Part shown: piece by piece, positions 27,452-34,764 of the stretch
How positions within the stretch are numbered: the stretch's first letter is position 1
Layout of the letters: every line of letters starts with the position of its first letter
Source of the DNA: Isotricha intestinalis
Taxonomy: Eukaryota > Ciliophora > Litostomatea > Vestibuliferida > Isotrichidae
Assembly (NCBI GenBank): GCA_023807065.1
Contig: JAJJLU010000031.1
Span: 1 to 34,764, forward strand
Direction: 5' to 3'
Length of the DNA stretch: 34,764 nucleotides
The notes under the pieces: generated by a model
Told to the model about the DNA's origin: nothing
The model's input: the letters and a program-made list of their open reading frames with translations, nothing else
Databases searched by the model: none
Translations under genes and position numbers: made by a program

Positions 27452-28081
27452 ATGCAAAATTCCAACAATCTTAATCAAAATAACCCAAACAACGCATATA
27501 TGAATTACACCCAAGGAGGTCCAATGCCTCAAATAACAAACAATGCTGCTCCATCATCCTCTCAAATATATTATCCTCAACAACCATTAAATATGAATCA
27601 AATTCCTAATCAAAATCCTCAAAACGTAAAACCTCATGTTATAGATCAACAAATCTATAACAATCAAAATCCCAACTTAAATAAAACAATGCCTCAAAAT
27701 CAAACTAATAGAATGCAAGCTCCAATTCCAAACACTCAAATGCCAATGAATAATAATCAAATAAGATCTCAAGTCCCAATTCAAAATCCTCAAATGAGAG
27801 TTCCTCAACAAACTAATCTTTATCCTAATGGAGTGATGCCTCCTCAAGGGCAAATTATAGTTAATCCCTATCCTGTTGTACCTGTAATGGCAATGCCATA
27901 TGGTTATGGGGCTATGATGGGTGTTCCTGGATGCATTAGATGTGGAGGTTCTGGATTTAAGATGAATGGAATGAGATGTCCTTGTATCGGAGGGAGAACT
28001 GATAGTGAAGAATTTGAAGATAATTTAGCTATGGGACTTGCTTTTGGAATGTATCCACCATATCATAGAGGATTTTGGTAA
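27452..28081 (+). CDS. Pro/Gln/Asn/Met-rich protein with a small cysteine motif
   Basis: 209 residues. Residues 1-135 are low-complexity, made of Asn, Gln, Pro and Met (for example NPQNVKP, PNTQMPMNNN). A hydrophobic Pro/Val/Met/Tyr stretch follows at 135-160. Then comes a cysteine motif C161-I-R-C164-GGSGFKMNGMR-C176-P-C178, which looks like half of a DnaJ-type zinc finger (C-x2-C-x-G-x-G) closed by C-x-C. The last 30 residues are short and aromatic (YPPYHRGFW). Related Gly/Cys motifs occur in many protist proteins of unknown role. Codon use is less AT-biased than in nearby hypotheticals. The stop is TAA. The function is unknown; RNA or protein binding through the disordered part is possible. 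Confidence 0.8.
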   Translation: MQNSNNLNQNNPNNAYMNYTQGGPMPQITNNAAPSSSQIYYPQQPLNMNQIPNQNPQNVKPHVIDQQIYNNQNPNLNKTMPQNQTNRMQAPIPNTQMPMNNNQIRSQVPIQNPQMRVPQQTNLYPNGVMPPQGQIIVNPYPVVPVMAMPYGYGAMMGVPGCIRCGGSGFKMNGMRCPCIGGRTDSEEFEDNLAMGLAFGMYPPYHRGFW

Positions 28082-29796
28082 ATTTTTTACTTTTTTTAGA
28101 AATTATGTTTGTTAGTTATATTTTTTTATATTTTTAATTCATTTTTAGTAAATTTAAATTCTAAAGAATTTTTTTAGAATTAGAAGTAATATTTTTAGTA
28201 TTGTATATTCTTTTATTATAAAGAATTTGAAAAAAGAAAAAATAAGCGAAGAAGGATATACTCATTTATTATCAATGAACATTATTTTTATATATTATAG
28301 GAATATTCTATATTTATTTTTAACTTTTATTTTTTGAAATGAATTATTATTATTTATTACATTCATTAAGTAAAAATATGATTTTTTTAAAAGAAATTAA
28401 AGTTATAAGACAAATATATGTTTTCAAAAAAACTTTTTGTGAATTATTTTATTAATTCCTAATTATCAAATAGTTTTTTTTTATACTCAATTATACTAAC
28501 TGAATTAATATTTATAATATAAAATAATATAATATCTTTATGTTTTTATATTAACTAAATGTTATCTCTATAAAAAACCAAAAAATCTTATAAGAGATAA
28601 ATAAAAATAGTTGTATGATTTTATTAAAATCAGATTTTTTATTTTATATCCGATATACATTTATCGATAATATTTCTATAGTCCAATTTTTAAGAATTTG
28701 AGTCACAATTCCTCTACAAAAAATAGGAATATTATGTTCATTTTGTAATAAAGAAATATTATTTCCAGTTTCAGTGATAATTATTTTAAATTATTATTAA
28801 TTGTTTTATAACCATTAATTTCTTTTTTAAAAATATACAATATTTTATATTTATTAATCTTTATGTTTTGACTTTTGAAACTTTTTGTGTGGTTGGTTTC
28901 AGAATTAAATAAAAATTGCATTTGAGCCAACAGTTCCTTTTTCACCTCGACATTTAATGAATGATGAGGACTTTTTAAATAAGGAATGATTGAAATTACA
29001 TCCTAAGTTTGTAAACAGGTTTTTTAATTAAATCCAATTCATAAATAGAAAATTTATTTTACAAGAATAAATATATTGTTTTAATCATTTATTTATAAAA
29101 ATAAATTTTTGCTGTTGAATCAAATATAGATTATTTATAAGCAACCTAAAGCTATATTTTAAATATTATTCTGAAAAGAAAAACCCATTCCAAATAAAAC
29201 ATTTTATCAAAAATATTTTAGACATATTTTAATTTAAATAAAAATATTTAGAGGAAATCTAAATGAATTTATTTTTTCTAATTTCAATGAAAAAGTGATG
29301 TCCTTGGTTTTTGAATTCAGTTTATAGTCAAAAATTAAATTTTTATTCTATTTTACTTATAAATATTATATAATAATCTTTTTCAAAAATTATTTTTTAT
29401 TTATATTTTCCTTTTTTCAATTAAAAATAAATTCTTTTAAATATATCCATCTTTTTAAAAAATCTGCAACTTGATTGAAAGGATGATGATATTTATATGA
29501 AAACATTTAAATTAAAATTTTAAATTATTCTTTAAATTCTTTAATTAATTTTCTTTTCTAAAAATATATTAATGTTCTAAAATAATTATTATTTTGTTAA
29601 GTTATATTTTATCATTAATAATGAATTTTATATATAAAATTTATTTTACAATTTGGATTTTATATTCAGTATTATTCTTTTTTTTTCAAAAATAAATTTA
29701 AAAAAAAATTTTGGTAATAAACAAAAATAAAAAAAACTTGTTTCAAGTATTTTTTAATCTAATAATAAATTGTATTTAAATTGTCTTGAAATATAT
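28082..29796. other. Long gap, noncoding apart from a broken gene relic
   Basis: 1.7 kb between ATG8-side genes and the orphan secreted protein. The part 28647-29070 looks like a decayed minus-strand gene (listed separately). The rest is AT-rich with long T and A runs and nothing I recognise. Confidence 0.55.
28647..29070 (-). pseudogene. Frameshifted gene relic of unknown family
   Basis: Reading the minus strand, three open stretches follow each other in different frames. The first, from about 29070 to 29005, contains IYELDLIKKPVYKLR. The second, 29002-28784, is 73 codons without a stop and contains IIPYLKSPHHSLNVEVKKEL. The third, 28790-28647, is 48 codons and contains ITETGNNISLL and RGIVTQILKNWTIEIL, ending at TAA. 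The shift between each is the same size (-1 or +2). The first junction could instead be a 14-nt GT...AG segment (29016-29003), whose removal keeps the frame (KKP|DVIS), but that is shorter than the two secure introns. In DNA this AT-rich, 73 clean codons with varied residues are unlikely by chance. No family was recognised. Confidence 0.45.
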
Positions 29797-30606
29797 TTAT
29801 TTCTTTTGAAGTTTGGGAAATTCGAATTTTTGACCGAAATAACTAGCAACAGCTTTCAAGCAAACGAAATTAAAGAATTTAATGATATCATCAAGATCTT
29901 TTTGAATAATAGGAGTATTTTTTTCATAAAGTTCGCTTCTTACTTTATTAGAGACAATACCAAAACCTTCATGAGTAACTTTCATTTGTAAAGTTTTAGC
30001 TAAGCTAAATGTTGCGGAAGTTGTCATTAAAATGAAATGATAAACAACTTTTTTAGTTTTATCACTTATACTTCTTAAAGCAATAACAGAAGCATATTGA
30101 ACTTGATGTTTTTTAATTAAAGGTTTATATAAAACATCTTGTTTTCCCCAACCACCAGAATCTTGGAATTGAATATAATCAAAAACATCATCCATTAAAT
30201 CTCTATTTTTTTTATCGTTTGCTGCAATATCTAAAACATTACAATAAGTACTTTTAACTCTATTAACTTTGTCCTCTGGAATATCATAAACATAATGTAC
30301 TAATGAATCTGAATAAAAATAGTCAAAACCTCTTTCCATTGGAATATCAATGTAGTCTACTGTTTTATGATAACCAAAAAGGAAAACTGCTACTTTATAA
30401 AGAGCACATACTGCTGCTACAATCAATGCTGCTGCAGTAATTGGATCTATTTCTTTACGAAGATTTCCTTCTTTTGATGGAACCACATGATATGATTCTG
30501 ATAATTCTTTTAAACTGTCAAGGGCTTTCAACTTTTCTTGGTAAGTCAAATGAGTTTCAACTGAAAAGATCAAGTATATAAAGAGGAAAACTTTTAGGAA
30601 TTTCAT
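29797..30606 (-). CDS. Orphan protein with signal peptide and one hydrophobic segment
   Basis: 269 residues. Residues 1-16 are a signal peptide (MKFLKVFLFIYLIFSV). A second hydrophobic stretch at 55-78 (PITAAALIVAAVCALYKVAVFLFG) could be a membrane anchor, leaving about 190 residues on one side. That part is well-folded in appearance, with varied composition: YVYDIPEDKVNRVKST, DYIQFQDSGGWGKQ, VQYASVIALRSISD, VVYHFILMTTSATFSLAK. It has few low-complexity runs, unlike most hypotheticals here, and its codons are less AT-biased, which suggests a well-expressed gene. I recognise no family; a lineage-specific secreted or surface protein is likely. The gene stands alone, with gaps of more than 1 kb on both sides. 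The stop is TAA. Confidence 0.85.
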   Translation of the reverse strand: MKFLKVFLFIYLIFSVETHLTYQEKLKALDSLKELSESYHVVPSKEGNLRKEIDPITAAALIVAAVCALYKVAVFLFGYHKTVDYIDIPMERGFDYFYSDSLVHYVYDIPEDKVNRVKSTYCNVLDIAANDKKNRDLMDDVFDYIQFQDSGGWGKQDVLYKPLIKKHQVQYASVIALRSISDKTKKVVYHFILMTTSATFSLAKTLQMKVTHEGFGIVSNKVRSELYEKNTPIIQKDLDDIIKFFNFVCLKAVASYFGQKFEFPKLQKK

Positions 30607-31762
30607 TGTTTTTTTCTTTAAAATTTTTTTTGATTTAATTATTATATCTGAAGGATATTATTTTTTTTTTAATGTTTATTTTTTTTTGTTTTTGATATTT
30701 TTTTTTTTTATAAGTGGGTGGTTATTTTTATTTTAGTATATGAAGATAATCTAAATTTTAATTATATTTTTTATATAAATAAAAAATATAAAATTAGCTA
30801 AATAATCTATAATTAAATCTTAGAGGTCTGAAAATAATATAAATTAAAAAGTTATTCTGATTTTTATTTTAAGGTAAAAGATATTCTTTAAATATTTTTT
30901 TTCAAATAAGTTTTGTAAAATCTTGTTTATTATTTTTAAATATATTTATCATAATCAAAGGTTAAACAATGAATTATTATTTTTATTTAAATCTTAACAA
31001 TTTAAGTTAATATTTATTTATATATTATATATATTTAAATAATTTTTTATTATAATTTGTTCTTACTTTTTTTTGTTCTTATATTAAATTGAAATTATAT
31101 TCATTTATGAGTTGATAGATAGTTTTTATTAAATCAATTTATAAATACAAATATACCAAAAATTCATTATTTACTCTTCTATGATTATTTTTTCTTTTTT
31201 AAGTGTTTTATTAAGTTTTCAGTTTATTCATCCATTATTTCTTTAAAATTCAAAAAGATTTCTTTTTCATTCAATTGATTGATCTATGAAAAATATAATT
31301 GAAATGAAATTTAAGTATTTAGTATAAACCTTTATTTACTTTTCATTTTTGTTTTTAATTATGATATCTTTGAATGGAAAGAATTGTATTTAATTGATTA
31401 ATTTTGATTATTCAAATATTGAATCTTAATAAAAAAACCATTAAATTAATTATTTATATTTACAACACACCCACTAATCATTAAATATTTCTCTGTTTTT
31501 TTTTATTTCTGATTTTATTGTTTTAACACATTATAGTGAATTTAATTTATAATAGAACCAGATAATTTTCTTGTAAATTTTAATTTTATAATTAAATAAA
31601 CATCTTTATTTTTTTTAGAACATTCTTTCTTTTTTAATCATAAATTATTATATTTATTTAAAAAAAATAATTTTAACAACATTTTTTAATAAATAATTAG
31701 AGTTAATTTATCTATAAAAAAGTGGAATTATTTTTATTCACAAATCCAATTAATTTATAATT
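30607..31762. other. Noncoding gap
   Basis: 1.16 kb upstream of the orphan secreted protein and downstream of the next minus-strand gene. T-rich runs at 30660-30710 end in gtgggtgg (near 30715), which stands out from the surroundings. No gene, RNA or repeat was recognised. Confidence 0.55.
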
Positions 31763-32884
31763 TTAAGATTTTGAAGAATTTAATGTTAATGGAGAAACTA
31801 ATTTTAAAGTAATACTTTTAATTTTATTTCCTCTGTTATATTTATTTAACATAGGTTTTTTATCAGATAATGATTTATTACTATTTGAAAAAACATTTCT
31901 AACAATTTCTATTTTTTTAATATTTTTTCTTGAATTAATAAAAAAATCTTTTTCATTTTCTGTTTTATTTAAAGTATTATTTTTCGAATTATGAGTATAA
32001 GAATATTTTTGTTTAAAAGGATATTTTGTTAAAGAAGAATTTGGTTTAAAACTATTTTCATAAGGATGATGAATAATCTTTTTAATATTTCTTGAAATTT
32101 TAGAATCAACACTAGAAATATGAGAATGATTTTTTAATTTAGCTTCTTCTAAATAAGTTTTTTTTTTCCTCTTTTCAATAATCTCTTTTCTTTTTTCTTT
32201 AAATTTATTTATGTTTTCATTTTTTTGTTTTTTTTCTAATATATTTTCATTTGATTTTGTAGGTAATAAATAATCAAAAATACCAAATTTTGAATTTAAA
32301 GTGTTTTGTGAAAAAGGTCTTATTAATAATTTTTGTTCATCTTTTTTAGTTTCATTTATAATTGCATCTATTTTTGATATTGTATCTTTTGTGTTAAATT
32401 GTTCAATTTTTTTTCTTTTCTTTTTATTTAATTTCATTTCTTTATTTTTTTTAAAAATTTCTTGATAATTTATCCCTCTATTTGAATAAATATCTAAATT
32501 TTGAAATTCTCTAAATTGAGAATTTGAAGGAGCTTCTTCCAAAAAATCAATAGATGATATACTATGTTCATTTAACACTTTTTTATTTACGTTTATTTCA
32601 TTAAAATTATCTAAAATATTATTTGATGGAACAGTTCTAAAATTATCTTGAGATTCGAATAAAAAATCAAAATTTTCGTTTATTTTCTTTTTTTCTGTTT
32701 TAAATTGATTGTTTTGTTTACTTTTTTGATTGTCAAAATTATCAATTTCTTGCTTTTTTTTAAATTTTACTAATGTTTTTAAAAAACTTATATTTTCTGT
32801 ATCACTTAATTCTTTAATTTTTCTTTCATAATATTCATGATCCATTTGTTGGTTAACTTTTGATGATTTATCAATTATATTCAT
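31763..32884 (-). CDS. Hypothetical disordered basic protein
   Basis: 373 residues, rich in Lys, Asn, Ser and Glu with no signal peptide, membrane segment or known motif. Short helical stretches occur at about 18-50 (HEYYERKIKELSDTENISFLKTLVKFKKK) and about 220-250 (KFKEKRKEIIEKRKKKTYLEE). The C-terminal 100 residues are basic and disordered. The overall style (basic, Asn-rich, with KKRKK runs) is like the 3783-5357 protein, but no clear similarity is visible. The start ATG follows an A/T-rich leader, and the stop is TAA. Confidence 0.75.
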   Translation of the reverse strand: MNIIDKSSKVNQQMDHEYYERKIKELSDTENISFLKTLVKFKKKQEIDNFDNQKSKQNNQFKTEKKKINENFDFLFESQDNFRTVPSNNILDNFNEINVNKKVLNEHSISSIDFLEEAPSNSQFREFQNLDIYSNRGINYQEIFKKNKEMKLNKKKRKKIEQFNTKDTISKIDAIINETKKDEQKLLIRPFSQNTLNSKFGIFDYLLPTKSNENILEKKQKNENINKFKEKRKEIIEKRKKKTYLEEAKLKNHSHISSVDSKISRNIKKIIHHPYENSFKPNSSLTKYPFKQKYSYTHNSKNNTLNKTENEKDFFINSRKNIKKIEIVRNVFSNSNKSLSDKKPMLNKYNRGNKIKSITLKLVSPLTLNSSKS

Positions 32885-33558
32885 TTTTTTAAATTAAAAA
32901 ATCATTTTTAAAATAATTTATTTAAAATTTATATAAATTATTAATTAACATTATTTTCAAAAATCAACAAAAAAATTTTGAATTTTGAAAAATGATATTT
33001 TTCTTAATTTTCATTAATTATCTTTATATTTATTAAATATTCATTTCGACTATCATAATTAATAATTTATATTATTATTCAATGAAAAATATATTCTTTA
33101 GAAAAATATTATTTAAATTGAAGCTTTTAAAAATTTCAAAATATTTTCCATTAATTAATCTCTGATTCACAGATTTTGTATTATAATAAATTTAAGAATC
33201 TTTTAACCAATGTTTTTTGAATTTTATAATTATTTATTTTGTAATTAAATAACAGATTATTGAATTTATGAAGATTTTTAATTTAGAGCATTAGAAAAAA
33301 TATTTTTTCTCAGTTTATTTTTCATAATTGTGTGTCAATAATATTTTTTTACAATATTAATTTTTCAAACAGAAATAATTTAAACAGTTACTTTTGAATT
33401 ATTTTTTTTTATTAATTTTAATTTTAATATTATGGAATTCTTTTTATATTTTTATAAAAAGAATAAGAATTTTATTTTTGGTTTATGGTGAATTAATTTG
33501 ATTCTTGAATTGAACAATTATTTAATAAATTCATTATTTATTTAAAAAAATATTAATA
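32885..33558. other. Noncoding gap between divergent genes
   Basis: 0.67 kb separating the starts of the 31763-32884 (minus) and 33559-34590 (plus) genes, so it should hold both promoters. AT-rich; no gene, RNA or notable repeat seen. Confidence 0.6.
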
Positions 33559-34590
33559 ATGAATAGTAGAAATAATGATAAAACGTTTTTGACAAAAAAA
33601 TGGTTAAATTATATTAAATCAAAGATAATTAATTTTAGAAAGGATATATCAAATTTCAGAGACTTTAATTATAATGAAAACTTAGAAACTGATTTAGAAA
33701 TTGAATATGCTGAAAAAAATGAAATCAATATATTAATTTTTTTTTCCCGAAGAAGAGTAAAATTTATAATTGAAAAATGGAATTTTTTAATTTCAATTAA
33801 TAATGAAAGCGATGACTCAATAAAAAAAAATTTAAATATTAATAAATTAAACAAAAAACTTTTAACATTAGAAAGAACTATATTATTTTTATTAAAAATT
33901 TTACCAGCTTATCAATTATATCAACTTAAAAATAAAAATTTTGATTTTAATTTAGAATCAGAAGTTGAAGTAAATGAAAATATAATGAAAATTGAAGAAA
34001 GAAATATTCAAAAAATAAAAATTGAACCGATTGATGATTCATTTGGTTCATTTGATTTAACTGTTAGTTATCTTTTAAAAAATACTATTTTTAAAATTGA
34101 AGATACTTTAATTCAAAATATAATTAAAGAAGATTGTGAATTAAGAAAAACTTATCTTTTATTAATTAATGATAATACAAATTCAATCCAAGATGATAAT
34201 TCATTTAATGAAGAAGAAGAAATGGATATTTGTGAAATTGAAAAAAAAGAAATTGAAGTATTAAATTCTTTATATTTAAAAATAGAAAATAAAGATTATA
34301 TTGATTCAAGTAGTTCAGAGAGTGATATTTCAATAGACAATAATTTTATAAGGATTGATAAAAGTGAAAATAATCACAAAAAAGTTGATTATAATAATTC
34401 TTTTGAAAATAATTTAACAATTGATATTGTTAATTTTGGAAATTCTCATATGAATGAAACATTTTCATCATCCAAAAATGATAAAAATTCATCATTTGAT
34501 ATTGCTTTCAAAAAATTTTGCAAATTAAAACAAAATTCAAAATTAATTTTTATAAATAACCATAATTTGAATAATTTAATTAAAAAATAG
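33559..34590 (+). CDS. ATG13-like HORMA-domain protein (putative autophagy initiation factor)
   Basis: 343 residues. ATG13 is the HORMA-domain subunit of the ATG1/ULK1 kinase complex that starts autophagy. The match is in the pattern of the HORMA core: a strand and helix VKFIIEKWNFLIS (68-80), then the helix TLERTILFLLKILPAYQLYQL (103-123), which corresponds to the family's R-S-L-x-x-L-L-R-x-x-P-A-Y-R-L, then an IKIEPIDDSFGSFDLTVSYLL strand pair (153-173) matching the family's P-x-G-x-x-x-L-S-V-x-Y. The remaining 170 residues are acidic, Asn/Ser-rich and disordered, as the C-terminal half of ATG13 is. No kinase or other domain is seen. ATG8 lies 6 kb away on the same chromosome. The assignment rests on a pattern and needs a profile search. 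The stop is TAG. Confidence 0.6.
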   Translation: MNSRNNDKTFLTKKWLNYIKSKIINFRKDISNFRDFNYNENLETDLEIEYAEKNEINILIFFSRRRVKFIIEKWNFLISINNESDDSIKKNLNINKLNKKLLTLERTILFLLKILPAYQLYQLKNKNFDFNLESEVEVNENIMKIEERNIQKIKIEPIDDSFGSFDLTVSYLLKNTIFKIEDTLIQNIIKEDCELRKTYLLLINDNTNSIQDDNSFNEEEEMDICEIEKKEIEVLNSLYLKIENKDYIDSSSSESDISIDNNFIRIDKSENNHKKVDYNNSFENNLTIDIVNFGNSHMNETFSSSKNDKNSSFDIAFKKFCKLKQNSKLIFINNHNLNNLIKK

Positions 34591-34729
34591 GAAGTGCTAA
34601 TATTTATATATATTAACAAAAATTTTTGACTTAAAAAAAAGCACAAATAAAAGTTATTTATTGATTTTATATTATTTTTTTGATATATTAAATACAATAA
34701 TACATAACTTTAAAATAATTTCAATTATT
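34591..34729. other. Right subtelomeric spacer
   Basis: Only 139 bp separate the last gene's stop from the first telomeric repeat, against 780 bp on the left. AT-rich, with none of the GC-rich islands or TTAGG motifs of the left end. Confidence 0.8.
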
Positions 34730-34764
34730 ATTGGGGATTGGGGATTGGGGATTGGGGATTGGGG
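34730..34764. repeat. Right telomere, G-rich strand (five ATTGGGG repeats)
   Basis: Five exact ATTGGGG units reach the window end, the reverse complement of the CCCCAAT units at the start. There is no GGGGTTT variant here. Orientation and sequence are exactly right for the opposite end of the same linear molecule. Confidence 0.97.

Overview
The window reads as one complete, very AT-rich linear chromosome of about 34.8 kb. It begins with C-rich telomeric repeats (CCCCAAT, plus two CCCCAAA next to the body) and ends with five copies of ATTGGGG, so both ends are capped. Genes are packed tightly on both strands, introns are rare and tiny (24 and 30 nt found), and the gene content is that of a ciliated, phagotrophic protist: PACRG (axoneme), a MORN-repeat protein, a longin SNARE, a sorting nexin and autophagy genes. 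The best reading is a macronuclear chromosome of a ciliate. TAA (15 genes), TAG (5) and TGA (1) all appear as stops and no gene needs a reassigned stop codon, so the standard code is used. That would fit a standard-code group such as the litostomes, but the lineage is an inference and I cannot name the species.

Left arm (1-7 kb): telomere; a subtelomeric noncoding zone with unusually GC-rich islands and four TTAGG motifs; a weakly PUF-like protein; a secreted/membrane EGF-TM2 protein; an intron-containing hypothetical gene (2834-3667); a long basic hypothetical protein; then a 1.66 kb gap. Middle left (7-17.5 kb): PACRG, a small hypothetical, an SLC22-like major facilitator transporter, a ubiquitin-like plus B-box protein, a PX-BAR sorting nexin, a VAMP7-like R-SNARE split by a 30-nt intron, and ribosomal protein eL43 (RPL37A) with an added charged tail.

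Middle right (17.6-28.1 kb) is the densest part: a 731-residue coiled-coil protein, a RING-MORN protein, a 1099-residue two-pass membrane protein with a large outside domain and a VWA-like C-terminus, a dually acylatable MGCC protein, a gamma-glutamyl hydrolase with a C-terminal membrane anchor, ATG8, and a Pro/Gln/Asn-rich protein with a small Cys motif. Right arm (28.1-34.8 kb) is sparser: a 1.7 kb gap holding an apparent frameshifted gene relic, an orphan secreted or membrane protein, a disordered basic hypothetical, an ATG13-like HORMA protein, and the right telomere.

The genes do not form an operon or a single pathway. Several concern endomembrane traffic and degradation (SNX, VAMP7, ATG8, ATG13-like, gamma-glutamyl hydrolase), which suits a phagotroph, but the co-location may be chance. 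The most interesting items are the two-ended chromosome with an uncommon telomere heptamer, the GC-rich subtelomeric islands, the multidomain VWA membrane receptor, and the frameshifted relic near 29 kb.
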